From the NCBI GenBank assembly GCA_025200525.1, contig CM045761.1, positions 80,443,551 to 80,507,550 of the forward strand: a stretch of 64,000 bases of DNA. Direction: 5' to 3'. This document shows positions 1-11,851 of this stretch, one piece after another. Every line of letters starts with the position of its first letter. The first letter of the stretch is position 1. This stretch comes from Camellia lanceoleosa. Its lineage: Eukaryota; Streptophyta; Magnoliopsida; Ericales; Theaceae. The notes under the pieces were generated by a model that saw only the letters and a program-made list of their open reading frames with translations, did no database searches and was not told where the DNA came from. The translations under genes and the position numbers were made by a program.

Positions 1-292
1 TAACATCTCTTGGGGATCCGAGACTTGAGGGTTTTTAGCTAGTGGAGGTGGATCAGGATTCGGCTTGGTAGCCAAGACCGGATGTACAGTAGATGTTGAT
101 GCCCCAGATGGGCGTCGCATTTCAGCAATAGTCTCATCTTGAGCAGCAATTCTTTGGTTCAATGTATCTATGGTTCTTTGAAAAGCTGCCATCATAGCAG
201 CAAACTCCTTTGCACTACTGTATGCTATTACGTGTCTGGGAGAGTTAGCTATTGGCAAACTGAGTAGGTGAGAATGGACAGGTGACTGCTGA
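1..292 (-). pseudogene. Gag N-terminal fragment of element A (runs off the left edge)
   Basis: The minus strand has an open frame from about 292 down to the window edge. It contains the stretches AKEFAAMMAAFQRTID and TLNQRIAAQDETIAEM, a short heptad-like coiled coil, followed by a proline-rich stretch ending DPPPLAKNPQ. This layout (coiled coil, then low-complexity linker, then capsid) is common at the start of Tat/Ogre-type Gag. It lies about 820 bp downstream of A's primer binding site once insertion B is removed, which fits a leader plus gag. No capsid or zinc knuckle is inside the window, so the call rests on position and composition. The exact start codon is uncertain. Confidence 0.5.
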
Positions 293-872
293 GTGCTCTA
301 TGCTTGCGAAAACTAATTGGTTCTTCTCCTCCAAACAACTAGTGGGAGAGAGACTAAGGCTAGTTGACCATCAACTAGATCTTGGATTATGCACTATCTA
401 CCGGTGCGAGTCCACAAAACTTGGGGTATATTAGGTCTTTTTGAAGCTATGATTGTAAGACTACCTAGCAAAAGAAATAAAGAAAAGGACAACGATAATA
501 AAAAATCAGACAGCACTTTAGCCCAATTTGCAACATATATGATCACAGCTGAAGTACTGTATCTCCTACTAAATTTTGCCCACAAACAGATATCAACTAT
601 ACCAATGATCTGAAGCATTCCTATACAGTTTCACTATAAAGCACATACCAGGTAAAGAGAGCCAAAACACCCCTATGAGGGGGTAAGGTTACCCTGTCTT
701 AGATTTGACATGATCTAGGGTTTTACTATTTCAAGCAAGTAGTTTCACAAAATCCTGCATACGGATGAGCATCCTGTCCTATATTGGAACAGTCACTATG
801 GCTTTGCTATATGTACTAGGCCGAATGGTCAAAAGGGATACCATGGCAAGATTACCTAATATACTTCTCACA
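293..872. other. Leader of element A, distal part; no gene seen
   Basis: This 580-bp stretch lies between A's gag start and the B insertion. A 74-codon open frame exists on each strand around 389-618, but neither resembles a known domain. I see only degenerate retrotransposon leader. Confidence 0.5.
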
Positions 873-877
873 CCTAA

Positions 878-3296
878 TGTTATGACACAAACCTGCCCCT
901 GTAGGTTAAGGTCATAACTGGCCAGAAATAATAAGATTACATATGGCCTCAGACAAAACTAAACACAGAGTATAATAGAAAAGGGGCCAAACAGAAGCAG
1001 TCTTAAAAATTTTGTCCATTAAGCTATACATACATGGTATACCAAAACAATTTCCACATATGTCATAATAACTCACACCAAAAAAATAAAATAAAATAAA
1101 CATCTTGTTTATCCAGGATCATACAAACATATGGCCAGCTGAACAGAAGGTTTATATACATAGGTGATCCAAAGGATTCGCCAAAATAGCAAAAAAGGGT
1201 GAATCAAAAGAACAAAACAAAGTCTAGTGCGTGAGACGTTCAGGCTGACTTCCACAAAAACTTGGAATCCTCTCACATTCTTCACTGAGGCTGGGGTTGG
1301 ACATCTCTTTGCTCACATACATACATATAAATAAGAGTGAGTGAAAGCCCAGTGAATAATACCAAAGTAAAGAGGTTATATGAACGAAATTCTCTAATAG
1401 GTATCATCCTTGTCAAACACAACAAACGGCCTTAGGCCCATTCATACTCTTATCAAATGTGCAAAACGACTCAGGCCTAAACATATCAAACGACCTCTAG
1501 CCCATTATATCGAGCGACATTGGGCCTAATTCGTTCATAACAAACAGCCTCGGGCCCAATCATCATATCAAATGGCCTTTGGTCCAATCATATCAAACAA
1601 CCTCTAGTAGATTATTTTCATATTCATGTATACGCGCATTTCATATTCGTGATCATATTCAAACGACCTTAGGCCTATTTATATCCTTATCAAATATATC
1701 AAATGGCCTCAGGCCCACTTCATGTTCTTCACAAACCTTATACAAAGATTTGACATAAAACATACTCGTTCATAATTCAAACCAACAAATCCATGAAGCT
1801 TATACGGAAGTAGCAGTTGGAAACTAACATACTTAAAAATATCTTTACTAAGATATTACTCATAGTGTTCCATCAATGGATTTGCCTTCGTACTTGACCC
1901 TACACATTTCATAACACATTAGGTCACAAACAATTCAATCTGTTCTTAACTTATTATTTCTCTCAGGCCTCTTTCTTATCCCTTTAGTTTATTTACAATG
2001 TTCAATGCATGCCTAAGAGTGCTTAGGAATGAAAGAGAACGGAAAATGGAACATAAAATAATTTTTCAAAATTTTTGAAACAGGGCTCTCCGCTTGAGCG
2101 CAGCTTTGGTTGCTCGAGCGGCCAGTAAAACTCTGCAAAAGTACTGATTGTATACATTTTACGCTCAAGTGAGACTTCTGACACTCGAGTGAGAAGCCTT
2201 GCAAAACAGGGTTCCCTTGAGCGCAAGGTTCGACGCTCGAGCCACTGTGTAAATCTCTATAAAACTTCTGGTTGCCTTCATTTTCCACTCGAGCGACGAG
2301 GTCAATTTTTGGGTTTTTTAGAATTTTGTTTGAAGTTCAAATCACGATTCCAAATGTCCAATTCATGTTTAATACATTCAAATATGCAGGAACACTCCCA
2401 AAAATATATATTTGAAGATAACTCACAACCATGGTTCAAAATTCCATGGATTTAACAAATTTCAAACCATAAACTTTATATCTACACATTCTATGTTTTG
2501 TATCTTGCATAGATAAGCTTCAAGGCTTGAAATTAAGCTTCAATGCATGGAAATTCTTGCATGCATGTGTCAAACAACCCTCAAAACAACATGATCAACA
2601 TGTTTTATATTCAAACATGCAAAATTATGGCCAATTCTCACTTGCATGCATCCAATGATCTCAAATTTACCAAGCTTAGCTTAATTCATATATTTAACTT
2701 CACATATACTTTGAATTTACTTAGTTATGAACTTAAACTCATGAATTTTAGTTCAATAACTCACCTAGAAGGTTCAACCCTTCCAATTATGGCTAATTCT
2801 TGAGCCTAACTTCCAAATTCCCAAGCTTTTGAGTTCAAACCTCCAATTTTGTGCTCCCTCTCTCTCTCTACAATCGTCTCAATCTCTCTCTAGAGTGTAT
2901 TTCTTGCCAAGTTATGCAAATGAGCTCAAAAGAAAATGAGTATGAGTGTAATTAAGTTCTTATATATGCTTGTCTAATCAAACTTGATTAAGGTTAATTA
3001 ATTGTGCCTAATTCAATCAGTTTAACCTAATTATTTTGATCCGAATCAATTTTTAATTAAATCTCACTGAAGGCTCAAAAAAGCATGCTAATCGCAAAAA
3101 TACGGTCAATTTTAGTTTCTGTAGCCTTTACAGCCTTCAATTTGATCTTATAGCAAAATGTCGAATAGATTTTCCTACGATGAATGGATAGAAATTCAAA
3201 CAACCTATAAGCATATAGTTACTCAAAATCATGTCAAGCACGTAATCACACTCACAATTAAAATTAATTAACATAACGCAAAACGGGGTTATCACA
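878..3296 (-). repeat. 3' LTR of element B
   Basis: This 2.4-kb LTR matches 18238-20616 along its length, with small indels. Its inner edge abuts the PPT at 3297-3310. A TATA-like box on the minus strand (2957-2970, core TATATAAG) lies about 330 bp from the LTR start. Two short-motif clusters lie downstream of it: CTCGAG-type motifs at 2090-2300 and GGCC-type motifs at about 1425-1735. The open frames inside it (for example around 2013-2455) are low-complexity and not supported as genes. Confidence 0.95.
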
Positions 3297-3310
3297 ATCT
3301 TCCCCCCTTT
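3297..3310 (-). promoter_or_regulatory. Polypurine tract of element B
   Basis: On the minus strand the purine-rich AAAGGGGGGAAGAT stands directly before the 3' LTR start TGTGATAACC. This is where plus-strand DNA synthesis is primed in Ty3/gypsy elements. Confidence 0.9.
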
Positions 3311-3329
3311 AGGAAGTTTGGTCCTCCAA

Positions 3330-3575
3330 ACTTATTTTACCTCCGTCTGGAAACAAATGTGGATCGCGTAACTACATTTCATCCTGCTTTTCCCATGTGT
3401 CGTCTTTTCAATAGTGTTATTTTCATTCTACTTTCACCATTGGGATGGACTTGTTTCTCAATTGCTTTACTTGTCAGTCAATGATCCGTTCTAGCCATTC
3501 TTTGTATTCCATATTCTCATCGAGTGCTATCTGGTGGTAGTCATTCACATGAAACGGATCTCAGAGGTAACCCCT
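3330..3575 (-). pseudogene. Chromodomain at the C-terminus of element B integrase (degenerate)
   Basis: The minus strand reads MLRGY, then DPFHVNDYHQIALDENMEYK, EWLERIID, LRNKSIPMVKVE and DDTWEKQDEM. These match the chromodomain tail of chromoviral integrases, which is thought to steer insertion to modified chromatin. At least four in-frame stops interrupt it, several where a Trp or Gln codon is expected, as C-to-T changes on one strand would give. It lies just upstream of the PPT, the usual place for this domain. Confidence 0.8.
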
Positions 3576-4832
3576 CAACATCGATATATGAAACACATTG
3601 TGTATTTGTTCGAATCCGGTAGCAAAGAAACTCTATAAGCGACTAGGCCAAGCCTTTCAAGAATTTGAAACGGCCCAATATAACGCGGTGACAATTTACC
3701 CTTCTTACCAAATCTTAACTGGCCCTTCATTGGAATCACACAAATAAATACATGATTGTCAACCTCATACTCAAGAGGTCTTCTTCGCATATCTGCATAA
3801 TTATTTTGCCGACTCTGTGCTGTCTTGAGCCTTTGTTGGATGATTTTAATTTTCTCAGAAGTATCTTGCACAATTTTGGGTCCAAGTAGAGCCTTATCCC
3901 CAACTTCTATCCAACAAATGGGCAATCTACACTTTCTGCCATACAAAGCTTCATATGGTGCCATACCGATGCTGGAGTGAAAACTGTTATTGTATGCAAA
4001 TGCAGTTAGTGGCAAATAATCCTCCCAGCTCCTTTGAAAATCTAAAGCACACATTCTGAGCATGTCTTCTAATCCGTTCTAATTGGCCGTATGTTTGTGG
4101 ATACAACGCGATACTGAATCTCAACTATGTTCCCATTGTTTTTTGCAGGCTTTTTCACAATCTAGATACAAATTTCAGATCTCTATCCGATACAATAGAT
4201 ACCAGAACTCCATGTAAACGTACAATCTCATCAACATATATAGTCGCTAATCTATAAGCATCAAAAGTAGTTTTCACAGGCAGAAAATGTGCAGATTTGG
4301 TCAATCTATCAACTATGACCCAAATAGAGTCCATACCTCTGGGAGTCCGAGGTAGGCCAACAACAAAGTCCATGGTTATACGCTCACACTTCTATTCCGG
4401 AATAGGGAGACGTTGAAGTAGACCGCCTGGTTTATGATGTTTAGCTTTAACTTGATGACATTGTAGGCACTTGGACACATACTCTGCGAACTCCTTCTTC
4501 ATTTGGGCCACCAATAGCTTTGTTTCAAGTCTCGATACATCTTGTTATTATCTGGATGCATAGCAACCATCAACTTGTGAGCTTCATCTAGAATTCTCTT
4601 CTTTTAATTCAGAGATGTTTGGAACACATAATTGGTTTTGAAATCTCAACACTTCCTTATCAATGCTGAATTCTAGTTTCGGCTTTACTTCGAACTCATC
4701 AATTATTTTCTTGAGGAATTCATCCTCTCTTTGCCTTTGCTTGACTCCATTCATTATCGCTAGCTCAGCTGAAATAGCAGCTATCAACCTTGCTTGTTCA
4801 TGTAACACAACTTCAATCTCAGTTTTCTCCAA
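3575..4832 (-). pseudogene. Integrase of element B (broken into three frames)
   Basis: Three frame segments cover the integrase. Segment 4832-4584 is the linker between RNase H and the zinc finger. Segment 4373-4155 is the start of the catalytic core (MDFVVGLPRTPRGMDSIWVI; the D of MDFV and the later SDRD are the first two catalytic acidic residues). Segment 4063-3575 holds the core end and C-terminal domain (YNNSFHSSIGMAPYEALYGR, then the GPF motif in SPRYIGPFQILERLG). The region joining the second and third segments, with the conserved Glu, is frameshifted. The enzyme would insert cDNA into nuclear DNA; this copy cannot be functional. Confidence 0.9.
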
Positions 4833-4965
4833 ATCTTACAAGATTTCTCTCTGTTCAGTGAGTAGACAAGCTAAGTTCCCTGTTGATTTTCTGCTTAATG
4901 TATCAACAATTGTATTGGCTTTTCCTGAGTGATATTGAATCTGTAGATCATAATCTTTTATCAAC

Positions 4966-6446
4966 TTAAGCCATCTTCTTTGTCGCATATTCTACTCTTT
5001 TTTGAGTAAAGAAGTATCTTTGGCTTTTGTGATCGATATATACTTCACATGTCGCCCCATACAGGTAATGTTGCCAAATTTTCAAGGCAAACACAACTAC
5101 GACTAACTCAAAATCATGTGTTGTGTAGTTCTTTTCATGCGGCCTCAACTGTCGGGAGGCATAAGCAATCACCCTTCCGTTCTGCATTGATACCCAGTCC
5201 AAACCTTTATAAGAAGCATCAGTAAAAATCACAAAGTTTTCTATATCTGTGGGCAATGTCAACACTGGTGCAGTAGTCAATCTCATTTTCAGTTCTTGGA
5301 AGGCAAACTCTCTTTCAACAGTCCATTCAAATGATTGTCCTTTGCGTGTGAGTTAAGTAAGAGGTAGAGCTATCTTCGAAAAATCTTTCACAAATCGTCT
5401 ATAGTACTCGGCTAAACCCATAAAACTGCGGACTTCCGCTACATTTGTTGGGGTAGGCCAATTCACAATTGCCTTTATCTTCTATGGTTCTACTGAAATC
5501 CCCTCTTTGTTGATAACATGCCCTAAGAAAACAACCTCATCTAGTCAAAATTCACACTTCTTTAGTTTAGCAAATAATTTGTTTTCTCTAAGAGTTTGCA
5601 AAACAGTTCTCAATTATTGTTCATGATCAATTCTACTTTTTGAGTATATCAAGATATCATCAATAAAAACCACAAAAAACTCATCAAGGTAAGGCTTAAA
5701 TATTCAATTCATAAGATCCATAAATGCTGCAGGGGCATTAGTCACTCCAAATGGCATAACAAGAAATTCATAGTGACCACACCTTGTCTGAAACACAGTT
5801 TTCTCAATATCTTCTGCTTTTACCTTCAACTTGTGGTACCTAGATCTCAAATCAATTTTTGAAAATACTTGTGATCCCTGCAACTAATCAAACAAGTCGT
5901 CAATACAGGGTGAAAGGTATTTATTCTTTATCGTTACCTTGTTTAGTTCACGGTAGTCAATACACAGGCGTAAGGTTCTATTTTTCTTTTTCACAAATAA
6001 TACCGGTGCACCCCATGGTGAAGTACTTGGTCAGATAAACCCTTTGTCAAGTAGGTCTTGCAATTGTTCTTTCAATTCTTTCATTTCAGCAATAGAAATT
6101 TTGTAAGGGGTTTTTGACATAGGCTGAGTGCCTGGCATAACATCAATAGTAAACTCTGTCTCCTTGTCAACCAATTCTGCTGGTAATTCATCTGGGAACA
6201 TATCTGGAAACTCTCTAACAATAGGGATACTATTCAGTTCAACATTCATAGATTGTTCAGACAATACACTACACAAGTAACCCTGGCACCCTTTCCTGTT
6301 CAATTTACATGCTTTCGTTGCAGATATCAAATAAGGTGGAGGCACTACCCCAGTACCCACAAACACAATTTCTTCTTGCCCTGGTGGTCTAAATACAACT
6401 TGTTTCATTACATAATCGATGGTGGCACAATATTTAGATAACCAAT
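4966..6446 (-). pseudogene. Protease end, reverse transcriptase and RNase H of element B (multiple stops)
   Basis: From 6446 the frame resumes B's protease just after the C insertion (SKYCATIDYVMKQVVFRPPG), crosses the linker and enters RT ([11 protein letters not shown], then an in-frame TGA at about 6030). RT motifs follow: FVKKKN, the palm box LVMPFG, and the catalytic box VVFIDDILIYS near 5640-5675, in which Tyr is replaced by Phe as is common in chromoviruses. RNase H spans about 5286-4966 (FTDASYKGL, ending VYIDHKSQ). I count at least seven in-frame stops across RT. RT and RNase H would copy the element RNA to DNA. Confidence 0.9.
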
Positions 6447-6847
6447 TGTGGAGATGTGGTTTGGAAATACTCTTCGAATCCTAGGAGATGCTAGTGATCC
6501 TCAGCTAGTCACCTGAAAAGATACAAACACTTTGGTCGGGGGTGCTGGAATTAGCACTCCGACAGACAAGTTAGTTCAGACACTCAAGATAGCTTGTACT
6601 AAGTTAAGTGAAGTGATTCCTGCCTACCTTTCTAAATCTGTGGTTCTTGTATTTATACTTGCTTTCTGGGCCTCGGGGCCCGAGCCTACTTTTATCTCAT
6701 TTTCCTTTTATTCATTCGAAGCTACTGACTTCTGTCTATTTGGCTTTCCTAACGTATTCGGTGTCCTAGTCACGCAATGTGAAGCCGAATAGTATCTAAT
6801 TTCTGGGGTACGCATCTTCCGACTCTTCTACTTATTCGGCTCCCATA
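6447..6847 (-). repeat. 3' LTR of element C
   Basis: It pairs with 16278-16680. A minus-strand TATA box (TATAAATACA, 6649-6658) is conserved in both copies. On the minus strand this LTR begins TATGGG instead of TGTGGG: the terminal TG is mutated to TA here but intact in the 5' LTR. Confidence 0.95.
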
Positions 6848-6860
6848 ATTGCCCCCCAAG
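6848..6860 (-). promoter_or_regulatory. Polypurine tract of element C
   Basis: The minus strand reads CTTGGGGGGCAAT immediately before the 3' LTR. This G-run is the expected plus-strand primer site of a Tat-type element. Confidence 0.85.
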
Positions 6861-7202
6861 CACTTCACCGACAACAGTTGGCTGGAGTGCTTGGTTATGG
6901 ATTTCGAAAAGTCAGAGCCAAAATTCGGCGGTTGGCCTCATTGTCATGCGGATATCTAAGCGCACCCCTTTCGGTTGTCTTGTCGACTTCCCGCCCCCTC
7001 GCACGTGTCTATTTATTGCGATTTAAAATTCTGATGTCCTTTCAAGTATGTATTTTATGACGCTCGTCGCTGGATTGCCTTTTGAATCATCCCTGCAACT
7101 CTCTTTTCTGGTATCCTCTTCGTCCTTTGTAAGTTCTCTCCTCCATTGCTTCAAAGGCTCTGGTTTATTCCTTTCTTGGCATATTCTCATAAATTGTAGG
7201 AT
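6861..7202 (+). promoter_or_regulatory. Probable promoter and 5' leader of the antisense gene of element C
   Basis: This is a gene-free stretch between the 3' LTR and the antisense start codon. It holds a G-box CACGTG (7002-7007) followed closely by TATTTATT (about 7010-7017), a plausible weak TATA element about 190 bp upstream of the ATG at 7203. No transcript data are available, so promoter status is inference. Confidence 0.4.
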
Positions 7203-9293
7203 ATGGCGAAACATTTAAAAGTCCTCCTCTCGTCAGATCAAATTACTAGTTTTAAACGTCATTTCTCTATTCCTGATGATGTCCGTCTGTCGCTTGTGGC
7301 AGATGGCACTCTTGATATGGAGAGGGAGGACAAAACCACGATTGTCTTTCCTCTTTTATTAATTGTAGAGGGTGGAGTCTGTTTCCCCCTTCACCCATTT
7401 CTTAGGGCTGTGCTTCGCCATTGGGGCTTGATCCCTTCCCAACCTAATGTGAATTTCTTTAGAATCATAATGGGGGTTATAGCGCTCAACCGTCGCCTGA
7501 GAATTAACCTTGGCATTCCAGCCATCCGGCATTGTTATGCCTTGGCTAAGTCTTCTGGTCGACACGGGCGTTTCTTCCTTAGGGCCAAGGATATCGACTA
7601 TCAGCTGATTACTATGCTTTCCAGTTCTGGAAAACGAGTTGATGATGTTATGGTCATTGTCCATGGTAACTGGGAATTTGGCGAAGGGGAGGATCACGTC
7701 GACCCTATTCCTAGACGAAGGGGCGAGCCAAGTGGCTGATTGCCTTCTTGCTTTTATTATTTGTTCATTTTTGTTGTAAAGCCTCTTCTTTGAATTGTTA
7801 CAGCTTGGCTTGTTCAGGGAGCAATTTGAAAAAAGTTCTGCCTTCAACTGACGGTGCCATTCTTTCAGATATCAAAGTCGCGCTCAAATATTTCGGCCGT
7901 CGAAGTCTCCAGAAACAAGGGAGGGCGGCCCACATTCTGCTTCGTTACAAGCCGACATATACGACCTTCTCGGCGGCGGAAAATATCCCGGTTCTAGAGG
8001 GTGAAGATTCTCTTATTGCTCTTATTTTGTCCAACTTCAAAAACTTGAGGCAGGTTGATTTTAAAGGGTCCGATTCGGAGCGGGATGTAACTAATGTTAC
8101 CGAATCAGATCAGTCCGAAACCGAGTCTGATGAGGTATTGAATTAGGCCGATCCCCCATCCACTTCGGGCCGAGGGGATCTTTCACTTGACGGCATTTTT
8201 CACGGCTTAGAGGATATTCCCATCAGAGACCCCGAAGACATGGCCGAGTTAAACCTGACAAAACTTGCTAGGAAGGCGAATGTGGAGAGGTTGGTCGTGC
8301 GGCAAAGAGCGGAGGCCCCTCCGTCTGAAGTACCACCCGCCACCGATTCTCAATTCTCTTTGCCTATTAGCGAATCAGAGTCCTTGCGCGTTATTAAGGT
8401 GGAGACGGCAGAAAATTGGAACGCTGAATCTAATTTGATCGTGCAGGTCGGCCAAGAAGTTGAGGCAGAGAAGCACCCTGCCGAGTTTGAGGCCGGCTCA
8501 AAAGAACATGGCGGAAAATGTCCTCGGTTAGAGGGATCGAACGTGATCGTTCCTTATGTTATTCAGCTGATGATAAGAAACATGTCGGTTTCTTCTGATG
8601 CTTCGGCGCTTAAAGATCCAGAAGTCATATTCAACTTGGCCATATCCGTGTCGTTGCTGTCTGACAAGGAGGCTTTCCGGGTGGAAACAGATCTGAATGC
8701 GAAAGCACTAGCCGCCCAATCGGCACTTTTGGTACGTATTCGAACTTAGCTTCACTTAATCCAAATATTGTTGAAGTTATGGATTTGAATTCTTGTTTTG
8801 CAGACCGTCGGATGGATAGCTGATATGGACCGTCGCCATCGCGATGCCATCAAACAGATTGGCCATTTACACGAGGAAGTTGAAGGCCAGGGGAGAAGGG
8901 CCGAGGTCGAGGCTTTGAGGGTGAACAAGGAATCCTCAAGGGCCGACGTCGAGATGGAGAGGGCTCGTAGCGCGGATCAATTGAGATTGGATGCCGAGAA
9001 GAAGGCGGACACGAGCGAAGATACGCTCAAATTAGCCTGTAGCGATCTCCAAACCGGAAATGAGTTATTTGAAATGAAGGAAGCGGCGAAGCCTCGTCTC
9101 GGAGTCTTCCAAAGTATTTGAGGCCGGGAAAAATGCTGGACTCGCCAAGTACATGGACCAAGTCCCCAAGTTTGAAAATCAGGGATTCAAACATGGCTGG
9201 CACAAAGCCCTTGCTGCTGCTAACGCTTCATTGATTATGCCAATTCCATATGAGCAAGTGGATGTTGAGCCATTGGAGTCTGATTCCGACTGA
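7203..9293 (+). pseudogene. Antisense gene of element C: Transposase_28-like N-domain plus coiled coil, spliced
   Basis: It starts at ATG 7203. Exon 1 (7203-about 7731, roughly 176 codons) has EGGVCFPLHPFLRAVLRHWG, FFRIIMGVIALNRRL and NWEF, which I recall as features of the plant 'putative gypsy type transposon' family (Transposase_28). A likely intron ends at the AG at 7802-7803. The next exon runs about 7804-8731 (FGRRSLQKQGRAAHILLRYK, then an acidic Ser/Glu-rich linker), with an in-frame TAG at 8144-8146. A GT-AG intron at 8732-8803 is phase 0. The last exon is a Lys/Glu-rich coiled coil with a frameshift near 9115, ending at TGA 9291-9293 after GFKHGWHKAL. It lies opposite and convergent to pol. 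Its function is unknown; it may be an accessory protein of Tat elements. Confidence 0.7.
8732..8803 (+). other. Phase-0 GT-AG intron in the antisense gene of element C
   Basis: The donor GTACGT follows a TTG codon. The acceptor TTTTGCAG precedes ACC GTC GGA in the same reading frame on both sides. The 72-bp length is normal for a plant intron. Element E has a GT-AG intron at the matching place (39124-39219). Confidence 0.75.
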
Positions 9294-9439
9294 CATAGTT
9301 TTTAGGATATCGAATGTATTTTTACAGTTTTTAATTTAGTATTTGTCATCTGTTGCTATAGTCATAACTTTTTGTTTAGTAACTTGAATATGTAAAATTT
9401 CATGAGTTGTGCTCAATTGGCTAAGGCAGATGTTAATGA

Positions 9440-10858
9440 ATGAGCAGAATGCTTGCCCTTGAAAACATGGGCGACCAGATTAATAAATCCGCCCTTGCCT
9501 AAGCCAGGACGCAGGCTTGGGAAGCCGAATGGGCCTAACTCGTGGGCTGGCTGAGGCACAGGTTGATCGGTGCTTACCCTTGAAAACATGGTCGACCAGA
9601 TTAATAAATCTGCCCCTGCCTTGGCCAGGCCTTAGTCAAGGCGCGAGCTTGGAAAGCCGAATGAGCCTAACGCGTGGGCTAGCTGAGGCACAGGTTGATC
9701 GGCGCTTGCACTTGAAAACATGGCCGACCAGATTAATAAATCTGCCCTTGCTTGAGCCAGGGCACGAGCTTGGAGAGCCGAATAGGCCTAACTCGTGGGC
9801 TGGCTGAGGCATAGGTTGATCGGTGCTTGCCCTTGAAAACATGGCCAACCAGATTAATAAATCTGCCCTTGCATGAGCTAGGGCGCGAGCTTGGGGAGCC
9901 GAATGGGCCTAACTCGTGGGCTGGCTGAGGCACAGGTTGATCGGCGCTTACCCTTGAAAACATGGCTGACCAGATTAATAAATCTACCCTTGCCCCAAGG
10001 GCGCGAGCTTGGGGAGCCGAATGGGCCTAACTCGTGGGCTGGCTAAGGCCTGAGTTGATCGGCTTATGCTTGAAAACATAATGACCAGACATTAAATCTG
10101 CCCTTACTGAGCAGTAGCGAGCTTGGGGAGCCGAATGGGCCTAACTCATGGGCTGGCTGAGGCACAGGTTGATCGGCGCTTGCGCTTGAAAACATGGCCA
10201 ACCAGATTAATAAATCTGCCCTTGCCTGAGCCAAGGCGCGAGCTTGGGGAGCCGAATAGGCCTAACTCGTGGGCTGGCTAAGGCATAGGTTGATCGACGC
10301 TTGTGCTTGAAAACATGGCCGACCAGATTAATAAATCTACCCTTGCCTGAGCCAGGGCGCGAGCTTGGGGAGCCGAATAGGCCTAACTCGTGGGCTGGCT
10401 GAGGCACAGGTTGATCGCTGCTTACCTTTGAAAACATGGCCGACCAGATTAATAAATCTACCCTTGCCTAAGCCAGGGTGCGAGCTTGGGGAGCCGAATG
10501 GACCTAACTTGTGGACTGGCTGAGGCACAAGTTGATCGGCGCTTGCGCTTGAAAACATGGCTGACTAGATTAATAAATCTGCCCTTGCCTGAGCCCGGGC
10601 GCGAGCTTGGGGAGCCGAATGGGCCTAACTCGTGGGCTGGCTGAGGCACAGGTTGATCGGCGCTTGCACTTGAAAACATGGCTGACCAGATTAATAAATC
10701 TGCCCTTGCCTGAGCTAGGGCGCGAGCTTGGGGAGCCGAATGGGCCTAACTCATGGGCTGGCTGAGGCACAGGTTGATCGGTGCTTGCCCTTGAAAACAT
10801 AGCCGACTAGATTAATAAATCTGCCATTGCCTGAGCCAGGGCGTGAGCTTGGGGAGCC
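9440..10858. repeat. 121-bp tandem repeat array, about 12 units
   Basis: Landmarks GATTAATAAATCT recur near 9478, 9599, 9731, 9853, 9972, 10207, 10328, 10449, 10569, 10690 and 10811, with one degenerate unit near 10085, giving a mean period of 121 bp. Each unit carries the small perfect hairpin AGATT-AATA-AATCT and the string GGGCCTAACTCGTGGGCTGG. Overlapping minus-strand frames of 70-76 codons are a by-product of the repeat and not genes. The array lies between the end of the antisense gene (9293) and a second copy of its C-terminal coding region. Confidence 0.95.
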
Positions 10859-11183
10859 GAAGAATGTTCAAACGAGCGCGTTGGTGGCGGTCAATCAGTC
10901 TAAATTGGTTGTTGCAGAGAGAGTAACCCAACGGACCTCGGATTATGAAAAGGGGTTTCAGGACGGCCTGAAGGTCGGGATAGAGAAGACCAAACAGGAC
11001 CTTGCCAAGGAGGTCTGTCGATATGAAAATCGTGGATTGAAACACGGCTGGATCAAGGCCCTTCAAACTGAGGAAGCTCTCGAAGCCGTGGGCATCGATA
11101 CGGCCTCGCCCCTATATCATCGCCACTACTTTCCTTATTCTGACTTCGAAATTGAGAAAAGCGATGATGAGGGTGCCGAATGA
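10859..11183 (+). pseudogene. Second copy of the antisense-gene C-terminal exon in element C
   Basis: The plus-strand frame ending at TGA 11181-11183 reads coiled-coil-like sequence with GFQDGLKVGIEKTKQDLAKE, then YENRGLKHGWIKAL and an acidic tail. It parallels FENQGFKHGWHKAL at the end of the antisense gene near 9170-9215. The upstream part of this frame (10827-10858) is tandem-repeat sequence, so it has no start codon of its own. It is most simply a diverged duplicate of the final exon, or the older true end of the gene with the array inserted before it. Confidence 0.6.
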
Positions 11184-11389
11184 ATAGACTTAGTGCCGAA
11201 TAAATAGAATTTCTTTTATTTTCAACAGTTGTATTTGGTCTTGAAATGTTATGTGCTCAATTAATCGTATTATTTCAACTTACTGGCAAGTTTTGTGTTG
11301 TCGTGGCGTAAATGTTTAGACATGCATTGGCCGGCTTGAATTAAGAGTGATTCTCAGTGAATATTTATTCGGCCAATGACGTGGTCTGA

Positions 11390-11775
11390 TTGCGTCTCTC
11401 CAAAAGGCCAATCGTGATATCCACGAAGGGCGCTCCGAATCTGGAGTTTTAATCGGCCCTAAGGTGTAAGGTGTCGTGCACCAAAAAGGGGCTCCGAATC
11501 CGGAGGCTTTATTTTGGCCAATCATGATATCCACGAAGGGCGCTCCGAATCCGGAGGCTTTATTTTGGCCAATCGTGATATCCACGAAGGGCACTCCGAA
11601 TCTGGAGTCTTAATCGGCCCTAAGGTGTTGTGCACCAAAAAGGGGTTCTGAATCCAGTGGTTTTATTTTGGCCAATCGTGATATCCACGAAGGGCGCTCC
11701 GAATCCGGAGTCTTAATCGGCCCTAAGGTGTAGTGCACCAAAAGGGGCTCTGAATCCGGAGGCTTTATTTTGGCC
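11390..11775. repeat. Second short tandem array of element C, composite period about 50-110 bp
   Basis: The string GATATCCACGAAGGG recurs near 11416, 11528, 11580 and 11683. The string CCTAAGGTGT recurs near 11460, 11620 and 11722. GAATCCGGAG-type motifs lie between them. The array sits just beyond the 3' end of pol (integrase frame ends at 11852), in the gap between the convergent genes. Confidence 0.85.
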
Positions 11776-11851
11776 TTAGAAGGCTTGAGAAAACGAGAAA
11801 TTTTGTATTGCAACGGTGGAATATGTACAAGTATCAAGCCCACAAGTCAGT

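Noticed and set aside
389..618. Two opposite 74-codon frames in the A leader
   Set aside because: There is no recognisable domain and no conservation evidence; the length is within chance.
9517..10800. Series of 70-96 codon open frames on both strands
   Set aside because: They are frame by-products of the 121-bp tandem array; 121 is not divisible by three and the frames overlap each other with the same repeated peptide.
9440..10858. CRISPR-like regular repeat
   Set aside because: Units are 121 bp and repeat without unique spacers, within a plant retrotransposon.
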